Shown: one piece after another, positions 45,601 to 55,900 of the stretch | Position numbering within the stretch: position 1 is the first letter of the stretch | How the letters are laid out: each line of letters begins with the position of its first letter | Source: Nitzschia sp. DOCU1 | Lineage: Eukaryota; Bacillariophyta; Bacillariophyceae; Bacillariales; Bacillariaceae | DNA: 64,000 nucleotides | NCBI GenBank assembly: GCA_951394045.1 | Contig: OX595991.1 | Coordinates: 1,736,001 to 1,800,000 of the forward strand | Direction: 5' to 3' | Position numbers and translations under genes: made by a program | The notes under the pieces: model-generated | What the model was told of the DNA's origin: nothing | What the model saw: the letters and a program-made list of their open reading frames with translations, nothing else | Database searches by the model: none

Positions 45601-46625
45601 TGTAATCATGTTTTACTCGTTCTATCGATACAGGTCGGCCGAAGAATTTCGGGAAGACATCGACGGGAAATTGAAATCCTCCGGTACCCTAGACTCCCTT
45701 GACCCAGTGGAATTACCTTTCATGGCTGAAGACGGCTTCGAAATCCCGGAAGATGTCAAGGCAACACTTACGGAAGCATTGCAACTCCAGGTAAGAACCG
45801 AACTGGTGGAGTGTGGACTTGGGTCTCCGGCACTGACATCAATATCTCTACTAGATTGGCTATGATAATACCAAAGCAAAGGTGAAAATCGGCGATCTAA
45901 CCGTGAAGGATATGGAGGAGCGGCTGCGGAAAAGCATAGCAGAAGCGGAAGCTGAAATTTTCGCGATGAGCGCTTCATTGGAAGCGTCCAAAGAGGCTTT
46001 CATGGACCAAGTTGTGCAGCGGGTTGTTTCGCTGGATGCTACTTCCCAAGGCGATGATATTGCTCCTGGTGTCGATTCAAAGCCGAAAATCAAACTTGCT
46101 TCCATCGATGTAGGTCGGGCGCTGGTACACCGAGTCATCAAGGAACAGACACAGACTGGCAACATAAGCCAGTTTCTGCAGATGACACTTGAAGGCCAGT
46201 CCGAAGAGACACGGTGGCAGGATGACCACTACGTTGGTGAATTTTTCGTTGAACAAACGCACGTGACGATGTTGTTTTGGATGGAAACGACCCAGGAGTC
46301 AATTTGGCAAATTTACAGCCCGCTGATCGGTGCAGAGGTTGGAATGCAGGCAACAGCTCTTTTGTGGGGCGATGGTGTCGCTGCACTTGAAGTAAGCATT
46401 GCCGATACGACAGGCGACGGCAAGAAAGTTCCCGAATGCAGCAACGACTTTTCTCATATCACAGTGTGGGTTGCTGAGGGCACCGAGGCACGGATGTCCA
46501 ATCGCCTACCAAAACTAGTGGAGGATGGTATCGCGCAGCGAGTCGAATTTACGAGACCCGTGCCTTTATCTGGCACAGTTTCCTTCTGGGATTTTGAAAA
46601 CAAGCCACTTCCAATAGAGTGTTAA
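42698..46625 (+). CDS. Plant-type tRNA ligase (ligase-kinase-cyclic phosphodiesterase), plastid-like presequence
   Basis: Exons 42698-45790 and 45855-46625 (64-nt intron), 1,287 residues. The enzyme seals tRNA halves after intron removal and other 2',3'-cyclic-phosphate ends. The N-terminal adenylyltransferase carries the KxxG nucleophile as Lys147 in TLKHSGSLVLW, preceded by FHPKFENEKS and followed by LGDHGDIPN and FQGDILEGFIIRY, all close to the Arabidopsis RNL. The polynucleotide kinase has Walker A GIPGCGKSS near residue 813 and DKNTPPPSW. The C-terminal 2H phosphodiesterase has HVTMLF and HITVWVAEG. Residues 1-25 (LRLLLVVLLSLLVSYSFAF|SP) form a signal peptide with an ASAFAP-like motif, so a plastid form is predicted. 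An internal ATG (Met52, LLMSSQ) could give a nuclear/cytosolic form. It converges on the TPR gene with 19 bases between the stops. Confidence 0.92.
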
Positions 46626-46644
46626 TTGCAGGTTTCCTTCAATG

Positions 46645-47826
46645 TTACTCTTGTCGTCTAGTCGTGTCTCCAACAGCGGAAGCAATCTTGGTCACGCCAT
46701 CGATCATTGCAGGTGGCCAGCTGATCACTTTTGTCAGATAATTTTTGTCGACATATTTGAGACGTTGCCGATCTGGGATCTCGAGGTACTTTCGCTGGGC
46801 TGCTATCTGGTCCCCATTGGCGGCTAGGAAGGTAGCATAGGCGGCTCTCACCTCTGGTGCTTCAGGGAATCGATTTTCAACTCGCTTGAGAAGATCAAAG
46901 CCCTCTTTGGTGTTCCCTAATTGGAACTTGACCAGGGAAGAACGCAACCAGAAAGGATTCACCTCATTTGCCGTCATGGAAATCGCCAGGTTGTAGTCTT
47001 TGTCCGCCTGAGAATACAACCCATTTATCTCCTTCGCCCGCGCCAAGTTCTGCAAAATGATTGCATCGGGACGTTCTCTAAGCGCACTCGCCATTTGCAG
47101 ATCCGCCAAAGCTTCCTTGGGCATTCCATTGTTCAATCGAACCGTCCCACGATTTAACAACAACACATACAAATCACTGCAACGCTTCACTCCGAATTTC
47201 TCCTCGACGCCCTTTTGGCTCTCCCGACACAAATCAATAGCTATTGAATAATTCTCTTCGGCACTTTGCAGGTCACCCATTGCCACTTTCGGTGTAAAGT
47301 TAGAATGGTTGGAATAAACTTGCACTTTACAGCGACCGCTTCGTACCTTGCGTATTTCCTAGGTTACTCCAACCATAGATAAACTGCCGGTCACGCAATG
47401 GTCAGACAGTCAGTCCCTTGTCGCGTGGACACATCCCACCGCCTCCACGATACTTACTCTTGGGGATATCTTGGTGACCTTGGAATATATTCTCTGTGCT
47501 GCCGCCATATTTCCCTGACTTTCTAGTGCTCGGGCTTCGTTAAACAACTAATGAAAACGACAAAACACAGGAGTCGTTAGAAACGGGTCGACATATGTGC
47601 ACGACAAACAACTGACAGTACTTACCTTTTTGGAGTCTCCACTAGCAGCCACTTCTACTGGCGAGACCAACGTTTCGTCTTCAGCAAAAGCAGGTGCGAT
47701 CATGGCACCAAAACTCGAAAATCCAACCTCCCATAATAGTCGTCGCCGGCTGCATACCTCTTGGATTGTCCACGAACTAGCGTACCCGAGAACGCTGACG
47801 AGATGGATGAATATGCCAAGCTTCAT
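46645..47826 (-). CDS. TPR protein predicted for the thylakoid lumen
   Basis: Four exons: 47826-47626, 47547-47458, 47383-47347 (37 nt) and 47285-46645; 322 residues. The first 20 residues are a signal peptide. A twin-Arg segment SRRRLLWEVGFSSFGAMIAPAFA|EDE follows, like the Tat-type thylakoid transfer signal of lumenal proteins. The body consists of tetratricopeptide repeats: LFNEARALESQGNMAAAQRIYSKV, then a repeat that exists only if the 37-nt exon is included (FIYGWSNLGNTQ + VAMGDLQSAEENYSIAIDL), then YVLLLNRGTVRLNNGMPKEALADLQ and further repeats. Such proteins often act in assembly or repair of photosystems. The precise role is unknown. Frame closure across all four exons supports the model. 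Confidence 0.8.
47347..47383 (-). other. 37-nt microexon of the TPR gene
   Basis: Bounded on the minus strand by CAG and GTACGA. It adds FIYGWSNLGNTQ plus one base. It shifts the phase from 0 to 1, which is exactly what the next exon (acceptor after GAAAG, 47286) needs. No two-exon join of the flanking exons keeps the TPR frame. Confidence 0.7.
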
Positions 47827-48305
47827 TGTGATACTATGCGATTACAGTCAAGACCCCTTCTGTCGATTTTATGGGAAACACTCTTTTGTACGAAATGCAC
47901 GTGTTTTCATCGTCATGGTCAAAAAGAAAGATGCTCGGTTGAAGGGAAAGGTGTGTGGTTCGGCATCAGCCGATGACGTCAGAATCGATTCGTTTGATCT
48001 CAACTCTACTCGATCCGTACGACTAACAAATCAACGGTCAAATTTCTTTCGTGACTTTGCTACTGCAGCTTAGAATTACGACGAGTGAGTGCAAACTGGC
48101 ATGACATTAAAATATGGATTGTGTCTAATGGCGCAAGCGTAGTAGAGCATGTCAGCTTAGTAATGCGCGGCAAGATGCAAAACGTCGATTGTCCCCAGGT
48201 GTTTGAGCGTGGTGTCTATCGTGTCCTTGGCGGACTAGCTGACCGGCGTTTTCCTTGTTGACATTTCTCCGTCTTGCTATGGGAATGGTGCGATCCACTG
48301 CTTGT
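47827..48305. other. Intergenic region
   Basis: 479 bases upstream of the TPR gene and downstream of the next minus-strand gene. The frames here have no recognisable domain. It should contain the TPR gene promoter. Confidence 0.4.
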
Positions 48306-49593
48306 CTATTTGTTCAGGTTGAATTGCTTGACTTTTAGCTTGGGAGTTTCTTCAAAAGGCCACGGGGTCAGGGTTGCGTCGTTTCCGTATACTAGAATAG
48401 TTTTCACGCGCTTGCCGCCAATGAAGACAGACCCGTCCGCCTCCATAAGAAGACCATCAACGCAGTCTTCCGTGCTGCAGACGTCTCCAACAAGAAGCAT
48501 GTCAAGCTCTCGGTCCTCGCCAAAGACAGACACGGTTCCGTCGTGGTTCACTTCCAAATACGAGCATCCAGGGAAGATTTTGCCAGGCAGGTAACCCACC
48601 AATCCGCACTTGCTTCGCACCGCACCAGGAGGCAGCGTCACACCCCTTTGAATAGGACAGGAAACGAAATTATGGGTTGCTTGAAGAATAATGGCAAGCA
48701 CTGCCAATGCTGCAATGACGGGAAATGCGTTGTACGACGACTTCATTTCTTTCACAGGTTCGACAGACTGTGCCGAAGCAGGCAAGTCACGAGAAGTAGA
48801 CACCTCGGTCTTATTGTCATCCGTGGCAGCTGGGGTCGGGGCTTCCTTCTTCTTCCAGTGGGAAACGTCAAAGCCGCCGTTGTTGAGCTGTGAAAATCAT
48901 GGAAAATGAGAGGGTAGGATTTTCAGATGAGGAACAATGACAATGCGGACCGAAACAGAGATTACAGTTACCCACCATTTTAAGAACTTGTGCATCCGAT
49001 AGGATTGGACGAGCCAAGCGCACGCACTCCTTGACAGCAAGGCCGGCAGGAAGAGCCACCAAGACTTGCTTTTCCTTGCAAAAATCGACAAGACGAATGG
49101 TGGGGTCCATCAACTTGGAAGTTTCACTAATGACACCCTCGTACTGCTGCTTCTTGATTGCTTCCTCAGTAACAGACATGGGAATCTGGGCAATGATATC
49201 GACTACACGGGCTCTCATAGAGTCAAACTCGAGCTGTAGGAGCTCAAATCGTCGAGTTGACGGGTCCAAAAGCAATAGAACCAGCTGAAGGGACGGTATC
49301 TCGGATTCGCCTTCCGGCTTTTCGGTTACTGGCGTTTCGACTGTTGCTTCTTCTTTCGGCTTGATGGGAGCTACGACGGGTTCTGCGCTGACAGCAGGAG
49401 CCACTGAATCCGACGCCACACTGGCGCTCGCGCCCACACTCTTGCTGCCTTTGTGGGAACGTCCTGTGAAAAGCTTCCTCAAGCGCGATCCAATGGGCTT
49501 TTCTTCTCCATTCTTGACGCGTCGAATTCGCGATCGGCTGCGTGATCGAGGCTTTGTATTACCGGAATCGGCTTCCCTTCCGCGGTCGGTCAT
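48306..49593 (-). CDS. Membrane protein of unknown function
   Basis: Exons 49593-48976 and 48887-48306 (88-nt intron, donor GTGGGT), 399 residues, ATG 49593. The first about 50 residues are Arg/Ser rich (RSRSRSRIRRVKNG) and then Ala/Val/Pro rich, probably disordered. Residues about 100-220 form a folded domain (SLQLVLLLLDPSTRRFELLQLEFDSMRARVVDIIAQIPMSV) with a ubiquitin-like feel, not firmly assignable. After a charged linker comes one membrane segment (FPVIAALAVLAIILQATHNF) and about 100 C-terminal residues with five Cys and DGTVSVFG/DGSVFIGG repeats. The layout suggests an N-terminus in the cytosol or nucleus and a small lumenal domain. I do not recognise the family. Confidence 0.65.
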
Positions 49594-50354
49594 GTTGGAT
49601 CGCTACTACTTGGTTTGAGTCGTTCGTCGTTCCAACAAAATGATGGGATTCTTGTGTGGCATTGTCACCCTGCAGGAACAAAACCTCTTGTGGTTGCAGC
49701 AAGAGGATCGCATAGGTGGTCGGCGTTGCACGATGATGGCGCCAGCCTGGCCATGTGTTAGCACAAATTTCTCGCACATGGCGTTGGGCGTCCAAAGTCA
49801 AAAGTTCAAACCATTGGAGCGGGCAACCACTTTGGTGCGCGCCGGCAAGCTCGGTATCGTGTATACATAGCAATGTGCCGGTAACGTATGGAGGAAACTA
49901 CCTATTCGCTTGGAGGCGAAGAGTGGTACACGCACCTCTTGGTAGGAATTCCTGCGGATGTCATCGTTTGGCCTGGGGGATGCAGAACGACAGAACAGAA
50001 CAAAGGGTCATTATTGTGCCCCCTTTCTCGGTACAAACGCCCTGTTCATTTCTACACAAACGACATCCGATTGGAGTGGGCTATGAGTTGCTCGCCAAAA
50101 TTGCACATGAAAGCTACGCGCACGCATGACAGCGTGACGTTGCGGCTGATCGTAATTCCGATCTTTGGTGTGCATCCAAAGCTCGCTTTCACTTCGTCGC
50201 CAACGAAAAATCCTTTTGGCATCACATTTTTCTCACTTCTCGTTTTGCTTGACAGCTTCGCCGGTCGTTGTTTGCTTGATTGCAAGGACATGTTCACGTG
50301 ACACATCATTTACGATTCATCCATATTTTCACCGTCATATACTCCAGCAAAGAT
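49594..50354. other. Divergent intergenic region
   Basis: 761 bases between the membrane-protein gene (minus) and the ankyrin gene (plus). Overlapping frames of up to 137 codons occur on the plus strand (49755-50301), but they have no domain and an amino-acid mix typical of chance frames. Confidence 0.4.
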
Positions 50355-51401
50355 ATGTCGGGTTACTTGGAATATCGTCAAGGGAACGATCTGAATTTGC
50401 ATGAGCTAGCCCTTCGCCTTCGGTGGTCGGCAGCTGCTGAACGAGCTGCCACTCATCCCCATGAACTTGCCGAGCAGGACATGGATGGGCTCACTGTCCT
50501 TCATTGGGTTTGCTGTAATCATCCTCCTCTCCGTCTCCTTCGGGCGTTTGCAGAGCAGGGAAAGCACTTTCAAGAAGCCGCATGCAAACGCGATGCGAAT
50601 GGTATGACGCCTCTCCTCTGTGCTTGTGCTTCACATGCACCCGTCAACGTTATTGCCTTTTTGGCGCGAGCTTGCCCAAATTCAGTGTCCCTCTTGGATC
50701 ATGATGGATGGTCGGCTTTGCACTACGTTGCGTCTCTGGGAAAAGGACACTTTGAGCGCGTTACCATCTTGTCCAGCGTGTTCCTTAAGATCAACCCGGA
50801 ATTGGCCTCCATTCGCGATCAAAGTCGTCGCACACCTCTACAGTCCTTGTGCGACCAATATTCTCCCGAGTTGCGATCTCTGTATCAAGGTTATCATGAT
50901 TCCCCAGAGATGTCGGAGGAAATGCACAAGTTGTGGTCCGTTGTGGAAATGTTGGTCAACGAAATGACCAACTCTGTCAACACGTCGATTCTCCGTCGAC
51001 TATTGGAAGTTCCTGATTGCCCCGAAGAAGTAGCAATGATTTCGGTCCGAATGGAATCTCGTCAGTTGGAGTTGCCGGATGAAAATGGCAACACTGCTTT
51101 GCATCTAGCTTTAGAAGCCAAGGCAGAGTGTATGGCAGGATACATGATTTTGGAGAAGAATGGGATTGCGGCGACACGAAACTTCGACAATGAAACGCCA
51201 TTGTGTGTGGCAAGAAGGAGATTTGATCGATGGAGGCAGATTCATTTGGATCTGTTGGAGGGCTTTCCAGAGGCTGTCCCATCGAGTGGAATGAGCGAAT
51301 CACTTTATCCGGCACTCTTTGAGCGGGTCGATGGATGTCACAACACAATCTTTCGTCTATTGAAGGAGTCCCCATCCTTGTTTTCTGGTGAGAAAAGTTA
51401 A
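50355..51401 (+). CDS. Ankyrin-repeat protein
   Basis: Single exon, 348 residues from ATG 50355 (MSGYLEYRQGND); the longer frame to 50280 starts with TTG. Ankyrin repeats are visible as DMDGLTVLHWVCCNHPPLRLLRAF, DANGMTPLLCACASHAPVNVIAFL, DHDGWSALHYVASLG, QSRRTPLQSLC and, after an interruption, DENGNTALHLALEAKAECMAGYML and NFDNETPLCVARRRF. The spacing between repeats is irregular, as in the large families of ankyrin proteins in diatoms. It has no catalytic domain, signal peptide or membrane segment. The role is presumably protein binding; the partner is unknown. Confidence 0.82.
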   Translation: MSGYLEYRQGNDLNLHELALRLRWSAAAERAATHPHELAEQDMDGLTVLHWVCCNHPPLRLLRAFAEQGKHFQEAACKRDANGMTPLLCACASHAPVNVIAFLARACPNSVSLLDHDGWSALHYVASLGKGHFERVTILSSVFLKINPELASIRDQSRRTPLQSLCDQYSPELRSLYQGYHDSPEMSEEMHKLWSVVEMLVNEMTNSVNTSILRRLLEVPDCPEEVAMISVRMESRQLELPDENGNTALHLALEAKAECMAGYMILEKNGIAATRNFDNETPLCVARRRFDRWRQIHLDLLEGFPEAVPSSGMSESLYPALFERVDGCHNTIFRLLKESPSLFSGEKS

Positions 51402-52383
51402 CAAATTTCTGGAGAATACTTTTCGAGATGATAGACTGGGGAAAGTTGGGATTCACTTGGCAATCTCCAACTCAAACAAACTACTACACATGACATGATG
51501 CCACGCATATTCGATGTTTTACTTCATACTTTGGCTAAAAGTTAACTGCTGGTACAGGGCTGAAGTACTTTTCAATGGGAAATAAGTACATTCTAGTACA
51601 ATTCTGTAGCTTTATCATTCGTTCTCGGGGCAGTGCCCTTTTTCCCCGAAGATTTTTGTATCAAAGAAGGGGTATGTCAAACTGTCGTTTCAAGACTTTC
51701 CATTCGACGCATTATTGGCATGTAGGAAATTATTGATGGGTCGAGGCACCACGTTGAATCTGTGTTGTCATCCCACCGGCGCTAGTCCAGACGTCCATAG
51801 GCTCAAGAAGAAAAAATGGCACCCGATTCACTCGGTACATCGACCTTCGACCGTCGATCAATACTGACGCAACGAAGGTGGAAATACGTGGATTCTCCGT
51901 GGATATTGTTCAGAGCCCAAACGTCCTTCATTCAGCGAATAACGTCATTGGCAAAATCCCATGAGAGGAGTTTCCATTGCTAGTCGACGATGGATCGTCG
52001 CCAGAATGGGTGGGTACTATTTCCCTTGTGATTAAGCGGCGTTTCTTTTTTTTAGGGATCCTCTGGGATTTTTTGTCTTCCAAAAGCTTTCTATTCTTGG
52101 GAGGAGTGTGGGGCGCTTTCGTCCACCCTACTATGGTGTCCACGGCCGTCGCGTGGTCGTCGTTCTGCATGGCTCGTCGGCGTGGCTGGTGCTGAGTGGT
52201 CGATAAAAAATGCAATCACTTCCAAAATGAGTCCAGTGCGTATTTTTGAAACAATCCAAGATTCAAACAAAGAAGTTAGCGTTGGTCCGGTCGGTTCAAG
52301 TTGTCGGATATCGAAGCAAAACGTGAATGACATGAAACGATGCGTTGAATGTTATTAGAGAGAGGGCAGACCCCAAAATGTGA
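51402..52383. other. Intergenic region left of the retrotransposon
   Basis: About 980 bases. A minus-strand frame from ATG 52170 to 51928 (80 codons, with a Lys/Arg-rich stretch near its middle) is possible but unsupported. Before the insertion, this sequence lay directly upstream of the COQ10-like gene at 59705. Confidence 0.4.
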
Positions 52384-52388
52384 AGGCC
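52384..52388. repeat. Target-site duplication, left copy (AGGCC)
   Basis: AGGCC directly precedes the left LTR and is repeated exactly after the right LTR at 59675-59679. Five bases is the usual duplication size for Ty1/copia integrases. Confidence 0.85.
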
Positions 52389-52788
52389 AGTCAAAGTGTT
52401 CGGAACGTAGTGTCCGTTACTTCGAGGCCTGTTGTAGCTCTAATAGCGATCCAACTAGTAGAGCGCAGGCAACGTATTCAAGTAGTGATAAAACTGTAGA
52501 CAGTAGGTTTTCCTTGACAAAAACAAACTATAAGTTAAGCTATAGTAATGCGGATAGACGAGCGTTCTCAACGCCTTAGATTCGTCTTTCCAAACATTGG
52601 AATTCAACTGCTTTACTCTGGTGCAATAGCTGCCGTTGCGTCTCAACTGTCAGGATCATTCAATTGGTCACCAAGCACATAGGGGAACATTACGATGGAA
52701 ATAGAGAGACAACGGTCGAAGGTAGTTACAGTCGCGAGTGGATAGTTCTCGACTGATACGAACGGTTCGACTCGTGTGACTCTCGACT
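52389..52788 (-). repeat. 3' LTR of the copia element
   Basis: 400 bp, identical to the right LTR except G at 52407 against A at 59293. On either strand it begins AGTC and ends GACT, rather than the common TG...CA. Confidence 0.92.
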
Positions 52789-52797
52789 CTCCCTCTC
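52789..52797 (-). other. Polypurine tract of the copia element
   Basis: Read in element orientation, GAGAGGGAG lies directly before the 3' LTR, the expected place and composition of the plus-strand primer. Confidence 0.6.
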
Positions 52798-52978
52798 ATA
52801 CGACGGTGACGTAATCACCGAGGATGCACGTATTCAAAGGTGGCCGTTTGTGGAAGTGAGGAACAAGGACAGGAATTAATAAATCAACGTGAGACAAGTT
52901 CAGACACTCTGGGAAGAGCATCCTACGTCTTGGCAAACGAGGAACAGACAAGTGCCGGAGGCACACAACACACAACAA

Positions 52979-55900
52979 TTACCATCCTTGGACAAGGCGG
53001 CGGTTGTGTTCGAAGGCTTCACGTGGGAGCATCTTTGTGAAGTAATCGGCTCGCTGGTTGGCTGATTCGACGCGGATCAAGATAAACTCCTCGCTGTGCT
53101 GCCAGAACCAGTGCCATTTGACCAGGAAGTACTTGGTTCTGTTGGTCAAGCGTTGGTTGGTGGCGAGAAAGAAAGCTCCCTGGTTGTCTTCGAAGACTCG
53201 GGCATTGATGGAGTAGGAGAGAGATCCAGGGACGAGGAGGGCTGCAGCTGCTTCTTCGAGGGCACGTTTCATGGGAAGCATTGTCTTGAGTGCGTAGCTC
53301 AGGGCGGTGTATTCGGCTTCAAGGGTGGAGCATGAGATGGACGACTGGAGTTGCGATTTCCAAAGCAGCGGGCAGCCGCTCAGGAGGATGACGTAGCCGG
53401 TCCGAGACTTCACGGATTCGGGGGCTGTGTCTGGTTCTTGGCGGAAGAGGCCAGCAAAATCTGCGTCGACGTACAGGTCCAAGTCGAGCTTTCCAGTCGG
53501 CTTGATGATGGTTCCTTGTTCCTTTGTTCGTTTGAGGTACCTGACAATCGACTTGACTGCTGCGGCGTGGCTTTGTTTTGGAGCGGAGCTGAAGCGGGCA
53601 ACTTGGCTGACGGCGAAGGCGATGTCGGGGCGCGTGTTCGTGGACAGGTACAGCAGCATTCCGACGATGGAGGAGTAGGTCCACAGTTCGGCCATTGGGA
53701 GTCCGTCAGGGTCGCTTCCGAGGGCTGTTTGAGCGGCCGGCAGGAGGTTTGGTTTGCAGTCTTGGAGCCCGGACGTGGTGATTACTTTGTCGATGAGTCC
53801 AGTCTGGGTCAGAAGAATGGATCCGTCGTCCCGTTTCTTGAAGTCAATGCCAAGAAATTCGCTGAAGCTTCCTTCCCGTGTCAGCTCGAATCCGAGTGCC
53901 TTCAAGTCAACAATCAGCTGGTCGATGTCTTCCATCTTCTTTGCTCCGATGCCGGCGTCGTCCACGTAGAGGACTATGACGATTCCTCGCTTGAAGAACA
54001 GGCAGGGGTCAAACTTGCTTTGCAGGAATCCGAGGCTGAGAAGGGCTTTCAGGATGTGCAGCCAGAACAGGCGTGGGGCGACTGAGATTCCGTAGAGGCT
54101 TTTCTTCAACCGGAGGCAGGTGTCGAATCCTTTCGAGGACTTGAAGCCACGTGGCAAGTGGATCCAGGTTGGTTCGTCGATGTCCGCTTGGACGAAGGCG
54201 TTGGAGAAGTCGATGGATATGGTATGCCATCCCAAGATAAGGGTAAGTACAAGGAACAGACGGACGGAGCTCCATGCGACGACGGGGGCAAATGTTTCCT
54301 TGTCATGTTCTTCAAGGTCTCCTCTCACACAGTACCGCGCTTTGTACTTAGTGACTTCTCCGCTGGGGTTCCGTTTCTTCTTGAAGACCCAGGTGCCTGG
54401 TAGGACTTTGGTCTTGGCCTCCGATCGCTGAACTTCTTCCCAGGTGCCATGATTGGCGAGTTGGTCAATTTCTTTTTGTGCGGCGGCCTGCCAGAGGTGG
54501 CGTTCCTTCGACGCCATGGCTTCATCGAAAGAAAGGGTGTCCGGATCTTTGGTGGCACGGGCCTTGAGGGCGAAGGTGGTTTGGCCGTCGTTGACGAATT
54601 GGCGATCGTCGTTGAAGAAGTCATGGGAGCCAAGCGGGGCAGCGGTGTAACCGTAGCGGGCGGGCGCTTTGATCGTTCGGGAAGATCGGCGAGTAGCGGC
54701 GAGTGGAGCGTCCGATTTCATCTCCCTCTGATGCGGAGTCGAGGGTTGGGCGATCGTAGCATCATGTGGTTGTTGCTCCCTCAGTGGCGGCGAAGGCTCC
54801 CTCTGAGGAGGCGAAGGCTCCCTCTGAAGCGTGGGCGGGGGCCTGAGCGGAGTGAAAGAGACTTTCTTGGGAGTCGGCAGCTCCCTCTGAAGCGGCGATT
54901 CGATTGGCGGGTGTGCTGGTGAGGAGTCGGCGAATGGGTCGATGGTAGGGCCTGCATCATCGTCGAGCAGGTCGAGTGCGTTGGCGCCGGTTTCAGGGGG
55001 GGGCATGGTGGCTAGCGGGACTTCCAAGGGGCGCGGTGGGGATCGTAGTTCGGTTGCAGCGGCGACTTCATCAGCGCGGTCATGGTGGGGGTCCTCGACA
55101 ATCAACATGTCATCGTCATCGTCGTCGGGTTCATCGTCGTCAGGCGCGAAGTGGACGGTATTTTCGCCAAAGAGGGCGTCCCATTCGGGAGAACGGAAGA
55201 GGGCGTCAACTTCCGCTTCGCTGGATGCTACCGTTGAGAACCAGTCGTCGAAGACGACATGGAATTGCGGGGTGATTGCACCTGTGGCTAGGTTGAGGAC
55301 GAGGGCGGCGGTTGAGGCGTGGTCCTTGCTCAGGCCAAGGAAGACGTGGCGCGATGAACGGGGGGTCCACTTTGGGAGTTTCTTTCCGTCTGCAATCGTC
55401 TTGTCCAGTACATACACTGGGCAACCCCACACATGACAATTTTGAAATTGGGTTTGGGACCAGCGGGTCTTGGAAAAGAGGTCGTGTGGGCTGAGGCCAT
55501 TCGATTCGTTGGGCATATGATTGTGTAGGTACACCGCGTGTTGTACGGCGAGAGGCCATAGGGCCGGGTCTGCGACGTCGGGCCAGTGGATGGCGGCGTG
55601 GAGCATCATAGTTCTGGCGACGGTCATGACTGTCTGGATCGACCTTTCGGCGATTCCATTGTGATGGTGAGCACCAACGCCGGCGTAGCGAGTTATCTGT
55701 GCAAATTGTTCCAAGTGCTCACGATATGCTGCCGATGTGAAGGCAGATCCGTTGTCGCTGAGATATTCTGTAGCGACGACTCCGAAGTCACGGATATGCT
55801 TCTCGAAGTCGTCCTTGGCTTTAATCGTCTCATGCGTGTTAAGGTAGACCTGATTAGCCACGTGTATGTAGCCTGTAGCGTGATCCACAAAGATCGCTCC

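Noticed and set aside
49755..50301. Overlapping plus-strand frames of up to 137 codons
   Set aside because: Cys/Pro/Leu-rich chance frames in a divergent promoter region without domain or signal.
51928..52170. 80-codon Lys/Arg-rich minus-strand frame left of the retrotransposon
   Set aside because: No family, promoter or splice support; the basic stretch comes from a run of T on the plus strand.
52455..52646. 63-codon frame present identically in both LTRs
   Set aside because: Its identity follows from LTR duplication; it has no domain and starts inside the LTR.
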